Under the pieces are notes generated by a model. It was not told the origin of the DNA. It did not search any database and worked only from the letters and a program-made list of their open reading frames with translations. A stretch of DNA of 64,000 nt from JBKDZP01 sp047971315 (GTDB lineage Bacteria > Bacillota_I > Bacilli_A > RF39 > UBA660), in assembly GCA_047971315.1 (NCBI GenBank), contig JBKDZP010000007.1, forward strand, positions 11,714 through 75,713, read 5' to 3'. A program made the position numbers and the translations under genes. Of this stretch, positions 8,460 to 16,903 are shown piece after piece. Position 1 is the stretch's first letter. Each line of letters begins with the position of its first letter.

Positions 8460-9320
8460 ATGACTGTTAATAAAAGAACTGAATTAAGAAAATCATTCTC
8501 AACAAAATGTTTTGAAAATAATACTTTTCCAAGCAATGATATATATGCTGTTTATTTAAACTTAGAAGAAAACTCAAGAAATAATCCAAAAATCTTTAAG
8601 GAACTAATTACCTTAATATGGTCTGATGCTTATAAAATTATTAGACAACAAGAAAATAATAATACATTACTACCTTTTGAATACAAGTACATTGAAGATA
8701 TAAAATATTTAGAAAATATAGAATATATATCACCAGATAATTTTGAATTAGTATCATTTATGATTTCTAAATTCAAGCAATTTTGTAGTTATGATTTTTT
8801 TAGTAAAGTTAATTGTTTATTAGAATTAAATAATTTTGATCATGATAAAATAGCTGAAATTGATGAAAATCATTTAAAAGAATTTGTAGAATATGGATTA
8901 CACATAGATTCATACTATTATATTATTGAATACTTGAATAACAACAGAAACAATGAAACTTATTTTGAACAAAAATTAAAAAATTATTTATTAAAACTTA
9001 AAATTCAAAAGCCTGATTTTTTTATCAAAAATATGCAAGATATGCTTTGGAGAATTTATGAAGAAAAATCAATTTTAATTAGAAATGGTAAAACATTAAA
9101 TAATTCTCCAGAACAAGATATATTTATTAAAATAAAAACTGAAGAATTAGAAGAAATAATAAATTATATATTAAGTGATGAATATGATTTAATATTTGTT
9201 ATTAATCTATTTATTAACTCTGTTATCAAAAAACAAAATATAAATGAATTATTTATACCAGATATTGAAGATATAGAAATAGAAAATAAAATATATAAAA
9301 AAAATAAAAGAAATAATTAG
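8460..9320 (+). CDS. Hypothetical protein downstream of pnp
   Basis: A 286-residue protein that I do not recognise. It is hydrophilic, predicted mostly helical, and has no membrane segment or signal. A strong AGGGGG ribosome site precedes the ATG, and it is 20 bases from pnp with no terminator between, so the two are probably co-transcribed. Many Asn and Lys, with an acidic C terminus (IPDIEDIEIEN) ending in basic residues. Its 3' end overlaps the convergent HIT gene by four bases. Confidence 0.75.
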   Translation: MTVNKRTELRKSFSTKCFENNTFPSNDIYAVYLNLEENSRNNPKIFKELITLIWSDAYKIIRQQENNNTLLPFEYKYIEDIKYLENIEYISPDNFELVSFMISKFKQFCSYDFFSKVNCLLELNNFDHDKIAEIDENHLKEFVEYGLHIDSYYYIIEYLNNNRNNETYFEQKLKNYLLKLKIQKPDFFIKNMQDMLWRIYEEKSILIRNGKTLNNSPEQDIFIKIKTEELEEIINYILSDEYDLIFVINLFINSVIKKQNINELFIPDIEDIEIENKIYKKNKRNN

Positions 9321-9676
9321 TCTTTTATTTTTTTGTATACATCGTTAATACTTAACATTTCTTCACTGTAACTTGGAATAATATGTAAATGAAAATGTTT
9401 TACTTCTTGTAAATCACCATTATTTTGGACTAGTGAACATCCTTTAATATTTAATTTGTCTTCAAGTAATAATTTTACTTTTTTAGATGTTTTTAAAATA
9501 TTATTTAAAGTCATTTCATCAATATCATCTAAATCTTTAAAATGTTTCTTTGGTATGATTAAACTATGTCCATTACTTTTTGGATTTACATCTAAAAATA
9601 CCTTTACAAAATCATTTTCGTATATTGTATGTGATTGAATATTTCCATTTACTATTTCACAAAAAATACAATTCAT
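9317..9676 (-). CDS. HIT family nucleotide-binding protein
   Basis: A 119-residue histidine-triad nucleotide hydrolase/transferase of the Hint/Hit group. Starts MNCIFCEIVNG, with the Cys pair that can bind zinc, and carries the catalytic HFHLHIIP near residue 100. The start at 9676 has GGAG five to eight bases upstream on the minus strand; the longer frame adds an improbable hydrophobic N terminus. It overlaps the convergent upstream gene by a few bases and is divergent from the suf operon. Confidence 0.93.
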   Translation of the reverse strand: MNCIFCEIVNGNIQSHTIYENDFVKVFLDVNPKSNGHSLIIPKKHFKDLDDIDEMTLNNILKTSKKVKLLLEDKLNIKGCSLVQNNGDLQEVKHFHLHIIPSYSEEMLSINDVYKKIKD

Positions 9677-9865
9677 TATCTCAACTCCTTGTATAATTAT
9701 AATATAAACAAATATAAAAATAAACAAAATAAAAAGAAAAGATTATTTTCTTTAAGTGAATATCTGCGAATATCCATTAATAATATGAAAAAAAATTTTT
9801 ATTTTATACAAAAACTAGTTTATTTATGTTTTTTTTGGTAAAATATTTATATTGGAGATGATAAC

Positions 9866-10630
9866 ATGCATATATTAGAAATTAAAAATTTGTGTGCGAA
9901 AATAGAAGATAAAGAAATTTTAAAAGATTTTAATTTAAAAATAAAAAGTGGAGAAATACATGCCATAATGGGTCCTAATGGAACAGGTAAATCAACCTTA
10001 TCAAAAGTAATAATGGGGGACTGTAATTATACTGTAACATCTGGAGAAATAACATATGATAATAAAAATATAAATGACTTAACAGTTGATGAACGAGCAA
10101 GACTAGGTATATTTTTAGGGATGCAATTACCAACTGAAATAGAAGGTGTAACAAATGCTGATTTTTTAAGAACAGCACTACATAATAAAGAAGGTAAAGA
10201 TTTTAAATTAATGAATTTTATAAAAGAACTTAATAGTACTTGGGATAAACTAAATATGGATAAAGATATGATTCATAGATCTGTAAATAAAGGTTTTTCA
10301 GGTGGTGAAAAGAAAAAAAATGAAATAATTCAAATGTATATTCTTAAACCTTCCTTAATTTTATTAGATGAAATTGATTCTGGATTAGATGTAGACTCAT
10401 TGAAACTAGTTGGTCAAAATGTAGTTGAATATTTTAATAATTCTGAGAGTGGGATTTTATTAATAACACACTATCAAAGACTTCTTGATTATATTAAACC
10501 AGATTTTATTCATGTAATGATGAATGGAACAATTATCAAAACAGGTGATATTTCATTAGTTAAAATTATTGAAGAAAAAGGTTATGAATTTATCAAAGAT
10601 AATCTAACAAACTGTGAAATTCATGAATAA
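9866..10630 (+). CDS. sufC: Fe-S cluster assembly ATPase SufC
   Basis: A 254-residue ABC-type ATPase of the SUF iron-sulfur cluster scaffold. Walker A is GPNGTGKST near residue 36, the family-specific GIFLGMQLPTEIEGV follows, the signature is GFSGGEKKKNEI, and Walker B is LILLDEIDSGLD. In the standard complex SufC dimerises and drives conformational change in SufB-SufD. Here it is the first gene of a three-gene unit and overlaps the next gene by eight bases. A -10-like TAAAAT lies just upstream at about 9838. Confidence 0.95.
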   Translation: MHILEIKNLCAKIEDKEILKDFNLKIKSGEIHAIMGPNGTGKSTLSKVIMGDCNYTVTSGEITYDNKNINDLTVDERARLGIFLGMQLPTEIEGVTNADFLRTALHNKEGKDFKLMNFIKELNSTWDKLNMDKDMIHRSVNKGFSGGEKKKNEIIQMYILKPSLILLDEIDSGLDVDSLKLVGQNVVEYFNNSESGILLITHYQRLLDYIKPDFIHVMMNGTIIKTGDISLVKIIEEKGYEFIKDNLTNCEIHE

Positions 10631-11399
10631 AATTGTAGTTAATGAAGATAATAGTTTTGATATTAACTTAGACTCTCAAATAATTTTAAAAAAAAATGTA
10701 GAAAATGAAATTACTGAATTAAATTTAAAATTTAATGCTGATACTGATTTAGAAATAATATACAATAATAAAGAAAATAAATATAATATAATAATAGAAG
10801 TTGAAGAAAATGTTACCGCTAAAATATTAGAAATAAGAAGTAGTCAAAAACAAAAAATACAAAATAAGTATTATTTAAAAAGATATAGTAATTTAGAGGT
10901 AATTAAATTTTATGATTGTAGTCAAATAAAAGAAATGGACTTAATTTATTTAGGTGGAGAATATGCAAATATAAATTATACTTTAAAAACAATTTCAAAA
11001 GAAAAACAAAAATTTGATATAATAGTTTATCATAATTGCTCAAATACAATTAGTAACATATATAATAATGGAGCCAATATCAAAGATGGAATTTTAGATT
11101 TCAATATAACATCAATTGTAAATAATGGGATTAAGGGGTGCAAACTAAATCAAGATAGTCGTATTCTAATTTTAAATAATAATAAATGTAATATTAATCC
11201 TAACTTATTAATTGAGGAAAATGATGTAGAAGCAAATCACTCTGCAAGTATTGGAACCTTTAGTAATGAAGTTCTATTTTATCTTCAAAGTAGAGGTATT
11301 GAATATGAAAAAGCAATAAATCTATTAGTAAGAGGTTTCCTTACTACAAATTTAAATAATGAATTTATAAATCAAATTATAAATAAATATTGGAGGTGA
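10623..11399 (+). CDS. sufD: Short SufD-like (SufB/SufD family) scaffold protein
   Basis: A 258-residue member of the SufB/SufD beta-helix family, far shorter than the usual 400-470. The family C-terminal block is intact: PNLLIEENDVEANHSASIG, then LFYLQSRGI and NLLVRGFL. The N-terminal third of normal SufD is missing or not recognisable. ATG 10623 lies inside the end of sufC; a GTG three codons earlier is less likely. It is the only SufB/SufD protein in the operon, so it may act as a homodimer with SufC, or pair with a SufB encoded elsewhere. Confidence 0.8.
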   Translation: MNKIVVNEDNSFDINLDSQIILKKNVENEITELNLKFNADTDLEIIYNNKENKYNIIIEVEENVTAKILEIRSSQKQKIQNKYYLKRYSNLEVIKFYDCSQIKEMDLIYLGGEYANINYTLKTISKEKQKFDIIVYHNCSNTISNIYNNGANIKDGILDFNITSIVNNGIKGCKLNQDSRILILNNNKCNINPNLLIEENDVEANHSASIGTFSNEVLFYLQSRGIEYEKAINLLVRGFLTTNLNNEFINQIINKYWR

Positions 11400-11403
11400 A
11401 AAT

Positions 11404-12597
11404 ATGTTTAGAGAAGATTTTCCAATGTTAAATCAGCATATTATATATTTAGATAATGGAGCAACAACATTTAAACCTAATGTTGTTATAGGTTCAATAA
11501 GTGACTACTATAATAATTATAGTGCAAATGCTCATAGAGGAGACTATGATATAAGTTTAAAAGTAGATGAAAAATTTGAAAAAACAAGAATAAAAATAAA
11601 AGAATTTATTAATTCGAACAGTTCAAAAGAAATAATATTTACTAGTGGAACAACTGATTCATTAAATAAAATAATATTTGGTTATTTTAAAAATTACCTA
11701 AAACAAGGAGATGAAGTTTTAATTACTAAAAGTGAACATGCATCTAATGTCTTACCTTGGTTTGAATTAGCTAATGAACTTGGTATTATAATTAAATATA
11801 TTGAATTAGATTCTAAATTAAAAATTAATATAGAAAATGTAGAAAAAGCAATAACAAATAAAACAAAAGTAATTAGTTTAGCTCATATAACAAATGTAGT
11901 TGGTGATATTAGACCAATAAAAGAAATAACAAAATTAGCTCATAAAAGAAATATATTAGTTGTATGTGATGGAGCACAAAGTGTACCACATTTGAAAATA
12001 GATGTCCAAGATCTAGAAATAGATTTTTTAGCATTTTCAGCTCATAAAATGTATGGACCAACTGGTTTAGGAATACTATATGGGAAAGAACAACTTTTAG
12101 AAAATACCCGACCTATAATATTTGGTGGTGGAATGAACTCTAGCTTTTCAAGTATTGGAGATAAACAATATAAAGAATTACCATATCTATTAGAAGCAGG
12201 AACTCCAAATATAGCTGGGGTAATTGGATTTGGTAGTGTAATAGATTATCTAGAAAATATTGGAATAAATAAAATAAATGAACATGAAAAAGAGCTCCAC
12301 CAATATACATTAAATCAACTAAAAACAGTTCCTGAATTAATAATATATAATGAATTTAGTGAAAGTGGTATAATTGCCTTTAATTTTAAAAATGTTTTTG
12401 CTCAGGATTTAGCAATATATTTAAATAAATATAAAATATGTGTTCGTGCTGGAAATCATTGTGCCAAAATATTAAAAGAAGAGCTTAATGTCAAAAATAC
12501 TTGTCGTATTAGTTTAAGTTTATATAATACTAAACAAGAGATAGATTATTTAGTTAAAATATTAAACAATCCAAATTTAAAAAATGAAATAATTTAA
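11404..12597 (+). CDS. sufS: Cysteine desulfurase SufS
   Basis: A 397-residue PLP enzyme that takes sulfur from cysteine as a persulfide for Fe-S cluster synthesis. The PLP lysine is in FSAHKMYGPTG near residue 223 and the persulfide cysteine in RAGNHCAK near residue 350, followed by a class-II-like C terminus. It begins four bases after sufD with TGGAGGTG. The usual sulfur relay SufU and the scaffold SufB, which follow sufS in Bacillus, are not here; the next gene is an unrelated small membrane protein with its own promoter. Confidence 0.94.
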   Translation: MFREDFPMLNQHIIYLDNGATTFKPNVVIGSISDYYNNYSANAHRGDYDISLKVDEKFEKTRIKIKEFINSNSSKEIIFTSGTTDSLNKIIFGYFKNYLKQGDEVLITKSEHASNVLPWFELANELGIIIKYIELDSKLKINIENVEKAITNKTKVISLAHITNVVGDIRPIKEITKLAHKRNILVVCDGAQSVPHLKIDVQDLEIDFLAFSAHKMYGPTGLGILYGKEQLLENTRPIIFGGGMNSSFSSIGDKQYKELPYLLEAGTPNIAGVIGFGSVIDYLENIGINKINEHEKELHQYTLNQLKTVPELIIYNEFSESGIIAFNFKNVFAQDLAIYLNKYKICVRAGNHCAKILKEELNVKNTCRISLSLYNTKQEIDYLVKILNNPNLKNEII

Positions 12598-12599
12598 GA

Positions 12600-12628
12600 T
12601 TGGAAAAAATCAATTTATATGATATAAT
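12600..12628 (+). promoter_or_regulatory. Sigma-A promoter after the suf operon
   Basis: TTGGAA at 12600-12605, 17-base spacer ending TGA, TATAAT at 12623-12628. Confidence 0.65.
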
Positions 12629-12653
12629 TTTTAAATGTAAAGGTGTGTGACTT

Positions 12654-12959
12654 ATGGATTTAATTATTTTATTATTACTTATGGTAGCAGTTATATTTTT
12701 CTTTAGAAATTTTAGAGCTTTCGTATTTTTTTTAGCGAGTATAGAAATTATATTTCATATTTTAACTTATATAAAGTTACATATTGGAGTAGCTGAGGTA
12801 ACTACATTAATTGATAAATATATACCAGAATCCATATTAGCCATATTGTCACAATATACTAGTGGACTATTCTACGATATTTTAGCTTGGTTATTTTTAG
12901 CTTGTTTTATCGTATTTGAGATAAATGTAATTAAAATTCTTTTCAAAAAAAAGAAATAA
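12654..12959 (+). CDS. Small integral membrane protein
   Basis: A 101-residue protein that I cannot assign to a family. Three hydrophobic segments (about residues 2-18, 20-40 and 70-95) separated by short loops, ending in a run of lysines, so an inner-membrane protein with a cytoplasmic C terminus is likely. It has its own promoter and a strong terminator, and so is a single-gene unit. Confidence 0.7.
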   Translation: MDLIILLLLMVAVIFFFRNFRAFVFFLASIEIIFHILTYIKLHIGVAEVTTLIDKYIPESILAILSQYTSGLFYDILAWLFLACFIVFEINVIKILFKKKK

Positions 12960-12987
12960 ATTCTGAAATAATTCAGAATTTTTTTTG
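12960..12987 (+). terminator. Terminator after the small membrane protein gene
   Basis: Perfect 8-bp stem (12960-12967 with 12972-12979) and eight Ts. Confidence 0.85.
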
Positions 12988-13030
12988 TAGTAAATTTAAA
13001 TATATTGGTAATATTATATAGTAGTTACAA

Positions 13031-13064
13031 ATCGACAAAATAATATGAAAAAAAATGACATAAT
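13031..13064 (+). promoter_or_regulatory. Candidate Spo0A-box promoter of the SirA-like gene
   Basis: ATCGACA at 13031-13037 matches the reverse 0A box (TTCGACA) in six of seven positions and is followed by AAA as in the extended consensus. An extended -10 (TGACATAAT) ends at 13064, which would place the box next to the -35 position. Weak on its own, but it fits the gene. Confidence 0.35.
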
Positions 13065-13079
13065 AAAACAGGTGATAAC

Positions 13080-13493
13080 ATGAGAAAATATTATTTATTT
13101 ATAATTAAAAATAATTACTTTAAAAATTATCAAAAAAAACCAAATATAATATATAAAAACTTAGAAAATATATATAAAATTAGAAAATATGATTTTCCTT
13201 ATGGAATAAATCTTTATCATCAATTATGTCAACCATTTGGTTTTAAAATACTTACAAATTATATAAATAATAAATTTGATTATAAAAAAATATCTGAGAA
13301 AATAATTAAATTAGAATCAAATTTTGAAGTAACTTATATTCAAATTAACTATTCATCAGTAATTATAGTATCTAGTGAAAATATGCCAGAAATATTTAAA
13401 ACACTCTACATTTATAATAAAAATATATTTGTATGTGATTTTATAAATCAAGACTATTTTTGGTTAACAAAACAAATAAAACTAATAAAATGA
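13080..13493 (+). CDS. SirA-like sporulation inhibitor of replication
   Basis: A 137-residue protein resembling Bacillus SirA, which is made under Spo0A control and blocks DnaA so that replication stops at entry into sporulation. Similarities seen by eye: the N-terminal pattern RKYYLFIIK with aromatic spacing, and the C-terminal DFINQDYFWL compared with the DFNSKRYGWL region of SirA. Length is close to the usual 140-150. The gene precedes ylbD/ylbE homologues and has a Spo0A-box-like site. Identity is low and would need a profile search, so no symbol is given. Confidence 0.55.
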   Translation: MRKYYLFIIKNNYFKNYQKKPNIIYKNLENIYKIRKYDFPYGINLYHQLCQPFGFKILTNYINNKFDYKKISEKIIKLESNFEVTYIQINYSSVIIVSSENMPEIFKTLYIYNKNIFVCDFINQDYFWLTKQIKLIK

Positions 13494-13520
13494 AATTTTT
13501 GTCATCTAATTACATATAAT
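13492..13520 (+). promoter_or_regulatory. Possible sigma-E promoter of the ylbD-like gene
   Basis: CATATAAT at 13513-13520 (seven of eight to the sigma-E -10 CATACAAT type) lies 14 bases after GAAATTT at 13492-13498 (five of seven to KMATATT). The -10 also reads as a sigma-A TATAAT. Confidence 0.35.
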
Positions 13521-13540
13521 AATTTAGGTAGGGTGAGGTT

Positions 13541-13906
13541 ATGAATAAAATTGATTTATTCAAAGAATTTGTTAAGAGAAATCCTCAGCTAATTAAACAT
13601 GTTAAAGAAGGAAATATGACTTGGCAAAAATATTTTGAAATATTTGACTTATATGGAGAAAATAGTAGTGAATGGAATCAATATATAAATAAACAAGATG
13701 ATTTAAAACAAGTATCTACAAATACATTATCATTTACAGATTTATTAGGTTTTTTTAAAGGCATGAATTTAGATGCGATGCAAGAGGGATTAAACAGTGT
13801 AGGAAGAGTTGTAAGTGTATTACAAGAACTAGGCGGAAAAGAAAATAATAGAGTTGCTAAACCAGAATATAAACCAAGACCTTTATATAAACATTTTGAG
13901 GATTAA
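13541..13906 (+). CDS. YlbD-like putative spore coat protein
   Basis: A 121-residue protein related to Bacillus YlbD. The N-terminal signature (DLFKEFVKRNPQLIKHVKEG, then TWQKYFE) matches the family pattern of a short helical domain followed by a low-complexity tail; here the tail ends KPRPLYKHFED. In Bacillus ylbD lies directly before ylbE and near rsmD, and the same order is kept here. YlbD is annotated as a coat protein, though its role is poorly characterised. TAATG overlap couples it to the next gene. Confidence 0.75.
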   Translation: MNKIDLFKEFVKRNPQLIKHVKEGNMTWQKYFEIFDLYGENSSEWNQYINKQDDLKQVSTNTLSFTDLLGFFKGMNLDAMQEGLNSVGRVVSVLQELGGKENNRVAKPEYKPRPLYKHFED

Positions 13907-14127
13907 TGACATTAGATATTCAATTTAAAATAAAAAATAATCCTAACTATAAAAAATACATTAGAGAAAATTCATGGTGGTATAAAACATTAAATCGAGA
14001 CCCAGAAAAATTTAAAATTTTTGAAGAAAAAGTAAGAGAAGATTATAAGCTAAGAATTAGTGACAAAGTAGGAAAGGCAATTGATACTTTTGAATTATTA
14101 CAAAATTTAATGTCAGCTATAAAATAA
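13906..14127 (+). CDS. YlbE-like protein
   Basis: A 73-residue protein of the YlbE-like family. The pattern is IKNNPNYKKYIRENSWWYKTL, with the paired aromatics and Arg-Asn/Asp-Pro that mark the family, then a helical C terminus (AIDTFELLQNLMSAIK). Start ATG overlaps the ylbD-like stop by one base. No molecular function is established; conservation with ylbD and rsmD suggests a sporulating Bacilli ancestor. Confidence 0.75.
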   Translation: MTLDIQFKIKNNPNYKKYIRENSWWYKTLNRDPEKFKIFEEKVREDYKLRISDKVGKAIDTFELLQNLMSAIK

Positions 14128-14161
14128 TCAAAAAATATGATATACTCATACTGGTGATGAC

Positions 14162-14692
14162 ATGAGAATAATAAGTGGTAAATTTAAAGGGAAAAAATTG
14201 ATAGGTTTTGATATAGAAGGTACTAGACCAACAATGGATAGAATTAAAGAATCATTATTTGGAATGATTCAATCCAATTTAAAAAACAGTGTTTGTCTAG
14301 ATCTATTTGCTGGTTCTGGTTCTTTAGGATTAGAAGCTTTAAGTAATGGTGCTAAGTGTTGTTATTTTGTTGATAATAATAAAATTATACTTGATATTTT
14401 AAGTAAAAATTTAAAAGACATTAATAATGCTTATATAATAAAAGATAATTATGAAGAAGCTTTAAAACAATTTAAAAAATTAAATATAAAGTTTGATTTA
14501 GTATTTCTAGATCCACCATACTTATTAAATTTAATAAATAATTCGCTTTTAAATTTAATAGAATTAGATTTACTTAGTAAAGAAGCTATTATTGTTTGTG
14601 AATATACACAAGAAAAAATAAATAATTATGATTTAAATTTAATTAAAGAAAAACAATATAAAGATAAAATAATAAAGATATATCAAAAGTAA
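14162..14692 (+). CDS. rsmD: 16S rRNA (guanine-966-N2)-methyltransferase RsmD
   Basis: A 176-residue Rossmann-fold methyltransferase that modifies G966 of 16S rRNA. N-terminal RIISGKFKGKKL and TRPTMDRIKESLF are diagnostic; the S-adenosylmethionine loop is LDLFAGSGSLGLEALSNGA; the N2-guanine catalytic motif is DPPY near residue 118. In Bacillus (ylbH) coaD follows, but here a strong terminator and then the bacteriocin cassette follow. Confidence 0.93.
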   Translation: MRIISGKFKGKKLIGFDIEGTRPTMDRIKESLFGMIQSNLKNSVCLDLFAGSGSLGLEALSNGAKCCYFVDNNKIILDILSKNLKDINNAYIIKDNYEEALKQFKKLNIKFDLVFLDPPYLLNLINNSLLNLIELDLLSKEAIIVCEYTQEKINNYDLNLIKEKQYKDKIIKIYQK

Positions 14693-14713
14693 AATAAATT
14701 TTTTACTTTTTTT
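14685..14713 (+). terminator. rsmD terminator
   Basis: Ten-pair stem (14685-14694 with 14701-14710) overlapping the rsmD stop, then T run. Confidence 0.8.
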
Positions 14714-14764
14714 AAAGGATATTTTATAAATATTTTGTAAGATACAAGTAAGGAGGTAATAAAT

Positions 14765-16837
14765 ATTCAAAAATATCCTTTTATAAAACAACAAAATTTA
14801 AAAGATTGTGGAGCTGCCTCTCTTTGGATGATTGTAAAATACTATAACGGAGACATTAGTATTTCTAAATTAGCTGAAATGAGTTATACAAATAAATTTG
14901 GGACAAGCGCTTATCATTTAGTTGAAACTCTAAAAAAAATAGGATTTGAATCAGAGGGAATAAAATTAGATTTAAATGAATTAAAAAATTATAATCAATT
15001 TCCAGTAATTGCTCATACAACAGTTAATAAATACTTTGGACACTTTGTAGTTATTTATAAAATAGATAAAAATAATAACTTTATAATTGGTGATCCAAGT
15101 AGAAAAATAGTTAAAATAAAAAAAGAAGAATTTACTAAAATATATAATGGAATAGTTATAACTGCTAAACCAATTAAAACGATTCCTAGATATTCAAAAA
15201 ATAAATTTGTTCTAAATTATATTTTTAATATAATAATAAATAATAAATTATTTTTTATACTTATATTCATTTTTTCAATTTTATCAACTATTTTAACTAT
15301 TTTTATAACATTTTATTTTCAATTTATGATTGATAGTATAACAAATCTACAAATAAATTTAATTAAAATATTTATGATTAGTTTATTTATACAATTGATA
15401 ATTCTAATATTTAACTATATTAGAAATGAATTTATTATATTAATCAATAAAAAAATTGATGATAATTTAACTTTTAATGTTTTTAAAAAGATAATGTTAC
15501 TTCCTTATCCATATTACAAAAATAGAACAACAGGAGAGGTTATTTCTAGAATAACAGATTTAGTTAAAATAAAAGATTTAATAAGTGAAATTTTAATATT
15601 TAGTATAATTGATTTTATTTTATCACTACTTTCAGGTATTGTAATATTTAATATAAATCAAAAATTATTCTATTTTTCATTAATAATATTAATTGTTCAT
15701 TTCATACTTATTATTTTATTTAAAATGAAGAAGATAAATAAAATTGAAAAAGTATTAAGAAATAAAGATACAATTAATTCCATAATGATTGAAAGTATCA
15801 ATGGGTTTGAAACAATAAAAGGACTAGGTGTTGAAAATATATTTATTAATAAATTTAAAATTAAATTTTTTAATTATACAAAAGAAATATTTAGTTTAGA
15901 AAAATTTCAAAATAAAGAAATATTCATTACAAATTTAATTAGTAATTTAAGCTTTTTGTTAATTATTTTTCTAGGAATTATTTTGATAAAAAATAATCAA
16001 TTATCGATAGGAGAATTAATTACAATTCAATTTCTATTGAATTTATTTTTAGAACCTATAAAAAAAATAATTAATTCAAGTACTAATATATTTGAAAGTA
16101 TAGAATCAATAAAAAGAATTGATGAAATATTATTTATAGAAGAAGAAAAAATAGAATTAAGCAGTTTTAATGAAATACAAATTAATTGTTTAACCTATAA
16201 TCAGGGAAATATTAAACCAATTTTAAATAATATATGTCTTTCAATCAATAAATCAAATAAAATAATGCTTATAGGAAAAAGTGGAAGTGGAAAAAGTACT
16301 TTATTAAAAATTTTAAAAGGTTACTATAAAATAGAAGACAATCATGTATTTATTGATAATATTGATATAAATAAAATAAGTAATGAAAATATAAAAGATA
16401 ATATTACTTTAGTAGCTGAAAAAGAAATACTATTTACTGATACCATTTATAATAATATTTTAGTTGATAGACAACTAAATCAAAACGAATTTCTAGAAAT
16501 TGTAGATATTTGTGAAATAAATGAAATAACTAAAAACAATAATTTTGGAATAAATATGTTTATAGAAGAAAATGGTTATAATTTATCATTGGGAGAAAAA
16601 GAGCGCATTATATTAGCTAGAGCTTTAGTAAATAAATTTAAAATATTACTTATTGATGAAGGATTAAGCCAAGTAGATACAAATATGGAAAGAAGAATAA
16701 TAAAAAAACTATTTTCAAAATATAAAGATAAAATAATAATTATAATAACTCACAGAACAGATAATATGGATTTATTTAATAAAGTTGTTCGAATAGAAGA
16801 TGGAAATATCTTAGAAATTTTAAAAAAGGAGGATTAA
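14765..16837 (+). CDS. Bacteriocin-processing ABC exporter with C39 peptidase, AUU start
   Basis: Peptidase-containing ABC transporter (PCAT) of 690 residues that cleaves double-glycine leaders and exports the peptide. N-terminal C39 peptidase: catalytic Cys15 in LKDCGAAS, His93 in YFGHFVV, Asp110 in IGDPSRK. A six-helix transmembrane domain follows (about 150-440), then the ATPase: Walker A GKSGSGKST, signature NLSLGEKER, Walker B KILLIDEGLS, switch His in IITHRTD. No ATG, GTG or TTG opens the peptidase; the first ATG (14828) lies after the catalytic Cys. AAGGAGG at 14750-14756 sits eight bases before ATT 14765, giving MQKYPFIKQQ, the normal PCAT start. AUU initiation is therefore inferred. 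The two precursor genes lie just downstream. Confidence 0.85.
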   Translation: MQKYPFIKQQNLKDCGAASLWMIVKYYNGDISISKLAEMSYTNKFGTSAYHLVETLKKIGFESEGIKLDLNELKNYNQFPVIAHTTVNKYFGHFVVIYKIDKNNNFIIGDPSRKIVKIKKEEFTKIYNGIVITAKPIKTIPRYSKNKFVLNYIFNIIINNKLFFILIFIFSILSTILTIFITFYFQFMIDSITNLQINLIKIFMISLFIQLIILIFNYIRNEFIILINKKIDDNLTFNVFKKIMLLPYPYYKNRTTGEVISRITDLVKIKDLISEILIFSIIDFILSLLSGIVIFNINQKLFYFSLIILIVHFILIILFKMKKINKIEKVLRNKDTINSIMIESINGFETIKGLGVENIFINKFKIKFFNYTKEIFSLEKFQNKEIFITNLISNLSFLLIIFLGIILIKNNQLSIGELITIQFLLNLFLEPIKKIINSSTNIFESIESIKRIDEILFIEEEKIELSSFNEIQINCLTYNQGNIKPILNNICLSINKSNKIMLIGKSGSGKSTLLKILKGYYKIEDNHVFIDNIDINKISNENIKDNITLVAEKEILFTDTIYNNILVDRQLNQNEFLEIVDICEINEITKNNNFGINMFIEENGYNLSLGEKERIILARALVNKFKILLIDEGLSQVDTNMERRIIKKLFSKYKDKIIIIITHRTDNMDLFNKVVRIEDGNILEILKKED

Positions 16838-16841
16838 ATTT

Positions 16842-16892
16842 ATGTTTAGATATATTAGATTAATAATTGCAGCATTACTTAAATTTATGTAG
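16842..16892 (+). CDS. 16-residue cationic hydrophobic peptide ORF
   Basis: ATG at 16842 follows AAAGGAGG at a good distance, and the ORF encodes MFRYIRLIIAALLKFM before TAG 16890-16892. The stop codon overlaps the Shine-Dalgarno of the next precursor gene, so translation of this ORF may feed the next one. It could be a leaderless active peptide, a third bacteriocin component, or only a coupling device. It lacks a double-glycine leader. Its reality rests on the strong ribosome site and tight spacing. Confidence 0.5.
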   Translation: MFRYIRLIIAALLKFM

Positions 16893-16903
16893 GAGGAACA
16901 AAA

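Noticed and set aside
9975..10178. Hydrophobic minus-strand ORF inside sufC
   Set aside because: Complementary to conserved ATPase motifs, so an antisense artefact.
16842..16892. 16-residue ORF as a type I toxin with antisense RNA
   Set aside because: No antisense promoter or RNA structure is evident; the context is a bacteriocin operon.
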